Notes under the pieces: model-generated
What the model was told of the DNA's origin: nothing
Database searches by the model: none
What the model saw: only the letters and a program-made list of their open reading frames with translations
From: Methanobacteriota archaeon
GTDB taxonomy: Archaea > Thermoplasmatota > Poseidoniia > MGIII > CG-Epi1
Direction of reading: 5' to 3'
Length of the DNA: 13,051 bases
NCBI GenBank assembly: GCA_029977605.1
Contig: JAPOKN010000029.1
Span: 1 to 13,051, forward strand
Made by a program: the position numbers and the translations under genes
In this document: piece after piece, positions 7,403 through 13,051 of the stretch
How positions within the stretch are numbered: the first letter of the stretch is position 1
How the letters are laid out: every line of letters starts with the position of its first letter

Positions 7403-8632
7403 TTAATTCCAATATGCAATTCTGGCGGCCATGACCGAATCCATGTACGTTTCACAATCAAAATCCTTATCAGTTAAAGGTGAAGAACCATCTAAATCTT
7501 GAATAATGGTTTGCGTTATTGTAGGATCAACAACTCCCCAGCCTGTCTGGGTGTATGGAGCCACAGGAGACACAGGTACGCCAGTTTGGCAAGCACCTTC
7601 ATTTGCCCCAGGATCATACTCTGAAGCATCTGGGAAGTATGAGGCTTTTTCCATACTTCTTCTGATATCGTAGTTGGTAATTGAAGCGTTTTCACTGTAA
7701 ATTAAGCTACCATTTCTACCACCAGATCCCTTGTCGTTGTATTGTTCTCTAAGTTCTTGGATAACTAAGGAAAGCACGCCAGCCGTTCTTGGGGTTGCGA
7801 AACTGGTTCCTGAAGTATCATGATATCCGTCAATTGAGTCGTGGTCAGGCAAATTTTGAGTCCAGTCTGCTACTATATCCGGAGCAGTTCCAGAACAATG
7901 CATTACTTTTCCTCGATCACCATCTTCTTGGAATCCTGCAATTCCGATTGACCATGGCGGTCCACCAGTTGCATCTTGAACACAAGTAGAGCCTGTATTA
8001 TCACAAGCACCAGTGTGCAATTTGCCCATTTCATTAACAGCATATTCAGTATCGTCTTCTATTCCCGAAACAGGAATTGAACCAATAGGTCCAAAACTAG
8101 TTGTAATTATGTCAACCATAGGATGCTCGGCAGCTCTTCTTACACCGTCAAACCCTTCAAGGAAGAAAATCACAGCATCAGGGTTTGCATCGATTACAGC
8201 TCCGGTAACAGCCGTACCATGCCCATCATTAGGATCGTCGAGGATGGGCGTATCGCTCCAGCCTTCTTCACCCATTGCTCCAATAATCCATGTGCCTGAG
8301 AAATATACAGTATCATTGAAGGAAATTAGGTTCCAACACGTTTCCCGATCAGCTTTCACTCTTTCCTCCCAAGTTCCTGTTTGAGTTAATTCACAAGTCA
8401 TTGTGACTCCAAATTCATCTAAGAAAGACTGAGGCAAGCTTTGATTTTTTTGAAAATGGTCATGGTATGGATTAATTCCAGTATCTACAGGAGCTACCAC
8501 GGAGTACGAGTCCCAGAAATCTTCTTGAATTTCAATTTCATTTGATTCAGATGTGATCGAATCATCTAAACACCCGGAAATCATGATGAAAATAATCAAA
8601 AAGCTTGGAAGCCCTTTAGCCATACCTTTCAT
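7403..8632 (-). CDS. Secreted lipid-anchored subtilisin-like serine protease (peptidase S8)
   Basis: The 409-aa product begins with a positively charged tip and a hydrophobic helix ending in a lipobox, MISGC (17-21), so it is predicted to be exported and anchored by a lipid on C21. The catalytic triad is clear: D50 in VAPVDTGINP (46-55), H138 in NDGHGTAVTGAV (135-146), and S277 in SGTSFATPRTAG (274-285). N212 in GACDNTG is the best candidate for the oxyanion-hole Asn, but the usual AAGN context is altered. Only about 25 residues separate the lipobox from the first catalytic strand, so there is no classic inhibitor propeptide. There are several cysteines in the mature part (such as C80, C99, C210, C217, C246), which could form disulfides outside the cell. 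A TATA-like box lies about 25 nt upstream. Likely role is breakdown of extracellular protein; the target is unknown. Confidence 0.9.
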   Translation of the reverse strand: MKGMAKGLPSFLIIFIMISGCLDDSITSESNEIEIQEDFWDSYSVVAPVDTGINPYHDHFQKNQSLPQSFLDEFGVTMTCELTQTGTWEERVKADRETCWNLISFNDTVYFSGTWIIGAMGEEGWSDTPILDDPNDGHGTAVTGAVIDANPDAVIFFLEGFDGVRRAAEHPMVDIITTSFGPIGSIPVSGIEDDTEYAVNEMGKLHTGACDNTGSTCVQDATGGPPWSIGIAGFQEDGDRGKVMHCSGTAPDIVADWTQNLPDHDSIDGYHDTSGTSFATPRTAGVLSLVIQELREQYNDKGSGGRNGSLIYSENASITNYDIRRSMEKASYFPDASEYDPGANEGACQTGVPVSPVAPYTQTGWGVVDPTITQTIIQDLDGSSPLTDKDFDCETYMDSVMAARIAYWN

Positions 8633-8652
8633 AATTACTTCTATGAAAAGAG

Positions 8653-8662
8653 TAATTTAAAA
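8653..8662 (-). promoter_or_regulatory. TATA-like box for the S8 protease gene
   Basis: The minus strand reads TTTTAAATTA, centred about 25 nt upstream of the protease ATG at 8632 and just after the stop of the 46-codon ORF. The position fits an archaeal promoter with a leaderless transcript. Confidence 0.42.
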
Positions 8663-8666
8663 CATA

Positions 8667-8807
8667 CTATCCATTTTTTGCGCTATCAAATAATTTTCTT
8701 AATCCAATCGAATCTTCTAATGTTTTAACAATGATGGGAAACTCTTTTCTTGGATTTTGATCACATCTGAAGAAAATCAAATCAATTTCTTCTTGATCTT
8801 CAGTCAT
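8667..8807 (-). CDS. Candidate 46-aa small protein
   Basis: A complete short frame: ATG at 8805-8807, TAG at 8667-8669. The predicted product begins MTEDQEEIDLIFFRCDQNPR and ends LRKLFDSAKNG; 46 aa, no membrane helix, acidic start and mixed charge later. It starts 12 nt after the stop of the upstream membrane-protein gene and ends 34 nt before the protease ATG, with the protease TATA-like box in that gap. That neat fit between two real genes, with residue use like a normal soluble protein, supports it as a gene, but no clear Shine-Dalgarno motif or known domain was seen. No function is proposed. Confidence 0.5.
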   Translation of the reverse strand: MTEDQEEIDLIFFRCDQNPRKEFPIIVKTLEDSIGLRKLFDSAKNG

Positions 8808-8819
8808 AACTGTAATGTA

Positions 8820-9254
8820 TTAGCCAAAAGCCATGCCATAATCATCAGTTGTCTTAATTTTGAAATTAAAAGGTCTAAATAATTTATACTTCCAGCTTCT
8901 AAATCTAGGCCAATTAGCATATCTCCAGACAACATATCCCTTGTCCAAATCTATACACAATTCACTTCTTCTGATAAGTAGACACAAAAGTAGAAGTAAG
9001 ATCCCGATTATTCCCTGCACAATCATTATTGGTTCTCCAAACAACACAATTCCGAAGAACGTAAGGGGTCCACCAAACGTCAGGAGCGGCAACATCGTGA
9101 ATATATTCAATAAATAACCATTAGGAGTAATAACGAAGCGATTGTGTTTAGATTTATTAACGCTCCATCCAGGATTATTAAGATCCCATAATCTCGGTCT
9201 TTCAGGTACAATAACAAATTGCTCCAAATCACCAAATGTAACGCCTTTTTCCAT
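8820..9254 (-). CDS. Small membrane protein of unknown function (two helices, cytosolic tail)
   Basis: I do not recognise the family. From the ATG at 9254 the product is 144 aa. About 45 polar residues come first, then two close hydrophobic segments (about 47-69 and 72-94 in this numbering, the second a leucine-rich run ahead of IRRSE), then a basic, aromatic C-terminal region of some 50 residues rich in W, R, K and F. That layout resembles membrane-anchored PH-like or YcxB-like small proteins, but the match is only by eye. A GTG at 9269 would add five residues. I prefer the ATG because a TATA-like box (9275-9281) lies 24 nt upstream of it. The 46-codon ORF follows after 12 nt. The gene is divergent from the GYD-domain gene across an 88-bp promoter region. 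Confidence 0.7.
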   Translation of the reverse strand: MEKGVTFGDLEQFVIVPERPRLWDLNNPGWSVNKSKHNRFVITPNGYLLNIFTMLPLLTFGGPLTFFGIVLFGEPIMIVQGIIGILLLLLCLLIRRSELCIDLDKGYVVWRYANWPRFRSWKYKLFRPFNFKIKTTDDYGMAFG

Positions 9255-9274
9255 ACTATTTAATTGCACAGCAG

Positions 9275-9281
9275 TATTAAA
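9275..9281 (-). promoter_or_regulatory. TATA-like box for the 144-aa membrane protein gene
   Basis: The minus strand reads TTTAATA, centred 24 nt upstream of the ATG at 9254. An uninterrupted run of eight T on the plus strand (9282-9289) lies directly upstream of it, giving an A-tract ahead of the box. Confidence 0.38.
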
Positions 9282-9314
9282 TTTTTTTTACAATTCATTT
9301 GTGTAAGCAAAATG

Positions 9315-9320
9315 TTAAAT
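9315..9320 (+). promoter_or_regulatory. TATA-like box for the GYD-domain gene
   Basis: TTAAAT is centred 25-26 nt upstream of the ATG at 9343 and there is no Shine-Dalgarno motif between them, so a leaderless transcript is likely. A second AT-rich stretch (TATAGTATATT, 9332-9342) directly before the ATG is too close to act as the TATA box for this start. Confidence 0.38.
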
Positions 9321-9342
9321 GATGTTGATACTATAGTATATT

Positions 9343-9666
9343 ATGTCTAAATTCATGTATTCAGGTAGCTACACAAAAAAAGGTGTTCAAGGATTATTAA
9401 AAGAGGGTGGAACCTCTAGAAGAGATGAAACCATTCGAATGGTAGAATCGTTAGGAGGAACAGTTGAAGCTTACTATTGGTGTTATGGACAAGAGGATTT
9501 TGTTTCAATAATGGATTTTCCTGATCACACTACAGTAACAGGTTTGGCCTTAAACATAGCTGCATCCGGTACATTTTCAGGAAACTTAACTCCACTTATT
9601 ACTGTGGAAGAAATGGATGAAATGGTAAAAGTTAAATTAGGAAAATATAGACTTCCAGGGGATTAA
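9343..9666 (+). CDS. GYD-domain protein
   Basis: A 107-aa soluble protein that fits the small GYD-domain family (ferredoxin-like fold, usually about 95-110 aa). Supporting pattern: MYSGSYTKKGVQGLLKEGG (5-23), an Arg-rich helix start SRRDETIRM, SLGGTVEAYYWCYGQEDFV (36-54) where the family usually has LGG....Y...G.YD, then MDFPDHTTVTGLAL (57-70) and a C-terminal LTPLITVEEMDEM (82-94). Here the eponymous G-Y-D is G-Q-E-D. The biochemical role of the family is unknown; a small-molecule or cofactor-binding regulator is possible. The gene is immediately upstream of the rhodopsin: its TAA ends 5 nt before the rhodopsin TTG, and the rhodopsin promoter is predicted inside its 3' end. Coexpression in a light-linked unit is an inference. 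Confidence 0.8.
   Translation: MSKFMYSGSYTKKGVQGLLKEGGTSRRDETIRMVESLGGTVEAYYWCYGQEDFVSIMDFPDHTTVTGLALNIAASGTFSGNLTPLITVEEMDEMVKVKLGKYRLPGD
9642..9650 (+). promoter_or_regulatory. Candidate rhodopsin promoter inside the GYD gene
   Basis: AAAATATAG is centred about 26 nt upstream of the rhodopsin TTG at 9672, matching the spacing seen at the other boxes in the window. It would give the rhodopsin its own leaderless transcript independent of GYD. Confidence 0.38.
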
Positions 9667-9673
9667 TTTTTTT
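9667..9673 (+). terminator. Oligo-T run after the GYD stop
   Basis: Seven T residues directly follow the GYD TAA stop and run into the rhodopsin start codon. Archaeal RNA polymerase can terminate at such runs without a hairpin, so it could release part of the GYD transcripts. Seven T is modest, so read-through is equally possible. Confidence 0.3.
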
Positions 9674-10523
9674 GTTCTTTAGCTTAAAAAACACACTATT
9701 TTTAATCGTTTGCATTTTTACAGTATTTCTTTTGCCAACTTCTGCGGCAGTGGGCGATAGTTATTCTGAAGATGGTTTTCTGGTCCTTGGGCAAGATGAT
9801 TTAGTAGGAATTTCTTTTTGGATTGCAACTGCAGCGATGTTAGCTTCAAGTCTTTTTTTTCTAATAGAACGTGCAAATGTTGCACCACAGTGGAAAACAT
9901 CAATGACAATTGCTACATTGATTACAGGAATCGCATTTTGGCATTATATGTATATGAGAGAACATTGGATAATAACAGGCGAGAGTCCGATAGTCTATCG
10001 ATATGTTGATTGGTTTTTGACCGTCCCATTACAAATTGTTGAATTTTACTTTATTCTAGCCGCAGTGACAACAGTTACAGCAATGTTATTTTGGAGACTT
10101 TTAGGCTCTTCAGTGTTGATGCTTGTTTTTGGCTTCCTCGGAGAAACTCAAATGATTGGAGGAAGTTCTATAGTTTGGTGGACATTAGGAATGATTTGTT
10201 GGTTTTACATTATCTATGAGATATTTAGAGGAGAAGCAGCAATTATCAATAAAAATAGCGGTAATGAAGCTGGGCAATTTGCATTTCAATCTTTAAAATG
10301 GATAGTTACGATAGGATGGGCAATTTATCCAATAGGATACTTGTATGGTTTAGAAGCGACTACAATACTGGGAGTAACAATTAGCAACACAGCATACAGC
10401 GTAGAAGCTATCAACATAATATATAATTTGGCAGATTTAGTTAACAAAACAGCATTTGGAGTTGCTATTTGGATTGCTGCTGTAAAGGATACTAAAGACT
10501 CAGAACGAAGATTTATGATTTAA
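9672..10523 (+). CDS. Proteorhodopsin, blue-tuned light-driven proton pump
   Basis: A 283-aa type-1 rhodopsin with an N-terminal signal peptide (about 1-26, ending PTSAA) and seven helices (about 43-64, 77-98, 108-131, 133-153, 165-187, 205-227, 245-270). Helix C reads RYVDWFLTVPLQIVEF: D113 (counterion/acceptor, D97 in green proteorhodopsin), T117, Q121 and E124 (donor, E108), the D-T-E pattern of an outward proton pump. Q121 is at the position-105 tuning site, where Gln gives blue absorption. H91 matches H75. K259 in ADLVNKTAFG binds retinal. W170, aligned with BR W138, is bulky where carotenoid-binding xanthorhodopsin has Gly. It should make proton-motive force in the cell membrane. TTG at 9672 is the only start that keeps the signal peptide; AGGGG (9657-9661) is distant. 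Retinal synthesis genes are not in the window. Confidence 0.95.
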   Translation: MFFSLKNTLFLIVCIFTVFLLPTSAAVGDSYSEDGFLVLGQDDLVGISFWIATAAMLASSLFFLIERANVAPQWKTSMTIATLITGIAFWHYMYMREHWIITGESPIVYRYVDWFLTVPLQIVEFYFILAAVTTVTAMLFWRLLGSSVLMLVFGFLGETQMIGGSSIVWWTLGMICWFYIIYEIFRGEAAIINKNSGNEAGQFAFQSLKWIVTIGWAIYPIGYLYGLEATTILGVTISNTAYSVEAINIIYNLADLVNKTAFGVAIWIAAVKDTKDSERRFMI

Positions 10524-10538
10524 TCAATTTGATTAAAT
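10518..10538. repeat. Perfect inverted repeat over the rhodopsin stop codon
   Basis: Arms 10518-10527 and 10529-10538 are perfect 10-base complements around T10528. As RNA it would form an 8-bp A/U-rich hairpin with a 5-nt loop that contains the TAA stop (10521-10523). It may mark the 3' end of the rhodopsin mRNA or bind a dimeric protein. It lacks a following U-run, so it is not a classic intrinsic terminator. Confidence 0.55.
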
Positions 10539-10539
10539 G

Positions 10540-10615
10540 TTTGCCGCCATCAAAAGGTGTATTGACATGAACTTAAGCATTAGTGTTTGTCTAAATGCGA
10601 AATAACGGCGGCAAA
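10540..10615. other. Nested stem structure in the convergent intergenic region (candidate structured RNA)
   Basis: A GC-rich 9-bp inverted repeat, TTTGCCGCC (10540-10548) and GGCGGCAAA (10607-10615), stands out in a very AT-rich gap and encloses 58 nt. Inside it, GCATTAG (10577-10583) and CTAAATGC (10591-10598) can form a second stem with one bulged A and a 7-nt loop (TGTTTGT), and CAA/TTG at 10551-10553 and 10562-10564 may pair weakly. The whole could be a structured 3' UTR, a small RNA, or a bidirectional barrier between the rhodopsin and the convergent RNase. It could be transcribed from either strand. No known RNA family is recognised; box C/D and H/ACA motifs were not seen. Confidence 0.45.
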
Positions 10616-10622
10616 TGCATTT
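10613..10622. repeat. 10-bp palindrome AAATGCATTT
   Basis: A perfect palindrome that overlaps the right arm of the GC-rich stem. The rest of the gap up to the RNase stop (10623-10665) is AT-rich with no further gene or clear element. Confidence 0.35.
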
Positions 10623-10665
10623 TAATTAATTCAATTATATCGATGTTGGCTGTACAATAAATATA

Positions 10666-12945
10666 CTATATAGGAGCCAAATCCAATTCACCACTCCAAA
10701 GATCAAGGCCTCTCAATCTACATGGAAATTTTTGACCTAAAGATAAGATGATATCGTCAGATTCTTCCCTATTTTCATTGATTAAGTGCAATCCAAATTC
10801 ATCGGTAGACAATTGTCTTCCATCTCCTAATTGACTAACATGTAACTTTCCGCGAATAGCCCCGTCGTCTAATAAATCAAGGAATATCCAAGGATTTCGA
10901 AGTCCAACGACTCTAGCAGGCCATTGTTTTAGTTCCAGTTTTTCTTGTGAATTTTCAACAGATCCGATAGCTCCTCCTTTCAATAAGTGTAGATGGAAAG
11001 CATTTGCAACTAATTCCCATTCGATAGACTTAGCTTCTTGGCTGTTAGCAGTACATTGCTCCGAAATTTTAGTCATTTCCTCTTCAGAATGAACCCATTC
11101 TTCTTCATTTAGGAAAGATTTGAGTTGACGATGAACGACGAGATCAGCATATCTTCGAATAGGGCTTGTAAAATGAACGTAAGCGTTCAGATTTAATCCA
11201 AAATGTCCTAGATTTTCTGGCGAATATATGGCACGTTGCAAAAGATAGAATAGTCCATGATCAACAACTCTTCGTGTCGCGCTCTTTAGGTCATTAGCTT
11301 TCTGTTGTGCTTCTTTCAGAGAAATAAGAATATCTTTTCGAGCATCTGGATCTAACACATTTTTAAGGTATTGTGCAACGTCATCTTGGTCATTTGAATT
11401 TTCTAGGCCACTAATTTCAATATTTCCGCTGTTTGCCCAGTCGCCCAGCATACTTGCTAATTCAGCTTCTTCAGATTGTCCAAATTTCTTTACACTAGGC
11501 ATCGGCAATTCAATATTAATTCCCATATTTTTGAACTTAGCATTTAATTCTTCAACTTCTGGAGCATCTGGGGGTGCATGACATCTCCATGGTAAAGGGG
11601 CATTTTTCTCACCAAGTAAAATTCCAATTGAATTATTGGTAGCAACCATGAATGTTTCAATCATTTCAGTTGCTTTGTTTGGCCATTTGACATTAACAGT
11701 TATTTCATCTTCGTGGACTCTGGGTCTCAGTTCAGCAGAATTTAAGTTCAGTCTTATTTCGTTTCGACGCAGCTCTTCAGCTAGATCCATCATATTTTGA
11801 AATTTAGGATTGTCTAAAGCATCTTCATATGATAGATTTTCTTGAACTTCAATAATGCTTTCAAAAGCAGCGACCTTTCCAATTGTACAGTCATTTTCGA
11901 TTTCCATTGAAACAGTCATTGCTAATCTAGGAACTTTTGCTCTCAATGAACACAAATTATCAGATAGTCTCGAGGGAAGCATTGGTAGAACTGCATGCGG
12001 CAAATAAACAGAGGTCGCTCTTGCTTTCGCTTCATCATCTAAAAGCGTTTCAGGTTTAATGTAATGGGCAACATCTGCGATAGCGACCCATAAGGTTCGT
12101 TTCGTGTTTTCTTCAATTAAACAGACCGCATCATCAAAATCTTTAGCAGTCTTAGGATCTATGGTTACAAATGGCAGATGTCTCAAGTCGGTTCTACCTT
12201 CTCTCAGGGCATGTTCTACATCAACATCAGGGATTCTTTCAGCAATATCAGATAGGCGAGAATCATAATTTCTACCAAAAGGACTTGAATTGTTCGTTCG
12301 CAAATGATTTAGTCTTAAATCCAATAGTTCGGTTGCATTTATTCTCTTTGATTTTATTAACAACAGTGCTATTGAGGGTAAAGGGTCGTGGAATCTTAGT
12401 CCAGAGCAAACATTTGCAAAATCTTTTACATCTTTAACTAAATCATATGTTTTCCAATTCACAATATATTCACTTTTAGATAGGGAAAAATTTTTAGGTA
12501 ATTTTTCATTAGCGATAATTGCAAACCACACATCTTCGATTAGTTTATATTTTTTACTTTCTTTACTAGGCAATTGTCCAGTAAGAGAGACCTCTTCAGT
12601 TGGTGAGTAAGTATTGAAAAAATGGCGCCAATCTCGAATATTAGATTCTATTTCACTTATTTCTTTTGGTTTTCTTAAAATATATTCGTTATTTTGTTTA
12701 TGCAAAAACCATTGCCTTTTCTTTTTTGAATGAGCTAAAATCTCATCAATTTTACTTTTTAATTGCTTAGATTCCTTATTGTCTAATTTTAGTTTCTCTT
12801 TTTCAACAAAGAAGGAATAAATTTTACTAGAATCCCAGACCATATCCCATTTATCTTCATCTTTACCAAATTTGGAAGAAATTCTCTTCCATAATTTTTC
12901 GTCAGGAGATAAGAGCGTTTTCTTTGACTTGTGTTTTTGACTCAT
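10666..12945 (-). CDS. RNB-family exoribonuclease (RNase II/RNase R-like) with long N-terminal region
   Basis: Predicted 3'-to-5' hydrolytic exoribonuclease, 759 aa, cytoplasmic. The RNB domain starts near 250: TIDPKTAKDFDDA (261-273) holds D263, D269, D271 and D272 with the exact spacing of the four metal-binding/catalytic aspartates of RNase II. It continues with VAIADVAHYI (287-296), SVYLPHAVLPMLPSRLSDNLCSL (312-334; read here by key residues S-V-Y-L-P, P-M-L-P, C-S-L), and HFTSPIRRYADLVVHR (591-606), which carries the conserved arginines near the active site. The last 85 residues (about 675-759) look like an S1/OB fold (ARVVGLRNPWIFLDL ... GKLHVSQLG). Residues 1-250 are charged and lack evident cold-shock motifs; their role is unknown. 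The ATG directly follows the upstream stop (TAAATG), so it is probably cotranscribed with the membrane-protein gene. Few archaea carry RNB enzymes; most rely on the exosome. Confidence 0.92.
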   Translation of the reverse strand: MSQKHKSKKTLLSPDEKLWKRISSKFGKDEDKWDMVWDSSKIYSFFVEKEKLKLDNKESKQLKSKIDEILAHSKKKRQWFLHKQNNEYILRKPKEISEIESNIRDWRHFFNTYSPTEEVSLTGQLPSKESKKYKLIEDVWFAIIANEKLPKNFSLSKSEYIVNWKTYDLVKDVKDFANVCSGLRFHDPLPSIALLLIKSKRINATELLDLRLNHLRTNNSSPFGRNYDSRLSDIAERIPDVDVEHALREGRTDLRHLPFVTIDPKTAKDFDDAVCLIEENTKRTLWVAIADVAHYIKPETLLDDEAKARATSVYLPHAVLPMLPSRLSDNLCSLRAKVPRLAMTVSMEIENDCTIGKVAAFESIIEVQENLSYEDALDNPKFQNMMDLAEELRRNEIRLNLNSAELRPRVHEDEITVNVKWPNKATEMIETFMVATNNSIGILLGEKNAPLPWRCHAPPDAPEVEELNAKFKNMGINIELPMPSVKKFGQSEEAELASMLGDWANSGNIEISGLENSNDQDDVAQYLKNVLDPDARKDILISLKEAQQKANDLKSATRRVVDHGLFYLLQRAIYSPENLGHFGLNLNAYVHFTSPIRRYADLVVHRQLKSFLNEEEWVHSEEEMTKISEQCTANSQEAKSIEWELVANAFHLHLLKGGAIGSVENSQEKLELKQWPARVVGLRNPWIFLDLLDDGAIRGKLHVSQLGDGRQLSTDEFGLHLINENREESDDIILSLGQKFPCRLRGLDLWSGELDLAPI

Positions 12946-13051
12946 TTACTTGGGAATTGCGATCCATATTGCTACGCAGAAAAGTGAAAAACCAAAAGCC
13001 CTATTAATTAAAATTCCCGATTTCGTATCGTTAAATTGTATTTTCAATGCG
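12946..13051 (-). CDS. C-terminal end of a membrane protein (partial)
   Basis: Only the last 34 codons are inside the window. They read through to a TAA at 12946-12948 that touches the RNase ATG. The end of the product, AFGFSLFCVAIWIAIPK, is a hydrophobic helix followed by a short basic tail, so the gene likely encodes a membrane protein with its last helix at the C-terminus. The two alternative minus-strand frames are closed by stops in this stretch or lack coupling. The family cannot be told from this fragment. The zero-base spacing implies an operon with the RNase. Confidence 0.55.
   Translation of the reverse strand, partial: ALKIQFNDTKSGILINRAFGFSLFCVAIWIAIPK

Noticed and set aside
8013..8384. 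123-codon plus-strand frame antisense to the protease
   Set aside because: The protease frame carries the catalytic motifs here; the antisense product is serine/proline-rich and has no start signal.
9282..9289. Run of eight T as a terminator
   Set aside because: It lies between divergent genes, where no plus-strand transcript is expected to end; better read as AT-rich promoter sequence.
10542..10614. A tRNA-sized cloverleaf-like fold (7-bp outer stem, 73 nt) in the rhodopsin/RNase gap
   Set aside because: There is no GTTCRA T-loop, the inner hairpin is in the wrong place, and its 7-nt loop lacks the T at position 33. I keep it only as a structured element.
1..13051. CRISPR array, insertion sequence, prophage or toxin-antitoxin system
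   Set aside because: No regularly spaced repeats, transposase, integrase, terminal repeats or recognisable toxin pair were seen; gene content is housekeeping plus phototrophy.

Overview
This is an AT-rich, gene-dense stretch of a microbial genome, most likely from a surface-ocean euryarchaeon of the Poseidoniia / Marine Group II or Marine Group III type. Four features point there together: an archaeal/eukaryal-type single-chain glycyl-tRNA synthetase, a compact archaeal-type PRPP synthetase (280 aa), TATA-like boxes placed about 24-27 nt ahead of start codons (the archaeal promoter spacing), and a proteorhodopsin plus a DNA photolyase, a common pair in sunlit marine plankton. The taxonomic assignment is an inference; no rRNA gene is present.

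Layout. Left edge (1-2645): the 5' two thirds or less of a photolyase/cryptochrome gene on the minus strand, divergent from a PLP-dependent threonine aldolase, which is followed by an unrecognised polytopic membrane protein. Middle (2642-7362, minus strand): a tightly packed six-gene operon read right to left: RidA deaminase, PRPP synthetase, amidohydrolase/deaminase-like enzyme, glycyl-tRNA synthetase, DoxX-like membrane protein, and a zinc-ribbon membrane protein. The junctions are overlaps or gaps of only a few bases. Then, still on minus (7403-9254): a lipid-anchored subtilisin-like protease with its own promoter, and an upstream two-gene unit made of a small two-helix membrane protein and a 46-codon micro-ORF. 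A divergent promoter region (9255-9342) separates these from the plus-strand pair GYD-domain protein and blue-tuned proton-pumping rhodopsin (9343-10523). A 142-bp convergent intergenic region with nested inverted repeats (10524-10665) precedes a long RNB-family (RNase II/R) exoribonuclease on minus (10666-12945) and the tail of an upstream membrane-protein gene at the right edge.

Expression logic. Seven TATA-like elements lie at nearly the same distance from the first codon of unit-leading genes, which suggests leaderless transcripts. Several genes inside operons instead carry Shine-Dalgarno motifs (a full AAGGAGG before the DoxX gene, GAGG before the zinc-ribbon gene, GGAG before glyS). The rhodopsin is predicted to have its own promoter inside the end of the GYD gene.

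No CRISPR array, insertion sequence, tRNA or rRNA gene was seen. I did not find a clear new defence or mobile system. The least explained items are the nested inverted repeats after the rhodopsin, the GYD-rhodopsin pairing, the 46-aa micro-ORF and the acidic/histidine-bearing membrane protein at 1824-2645.
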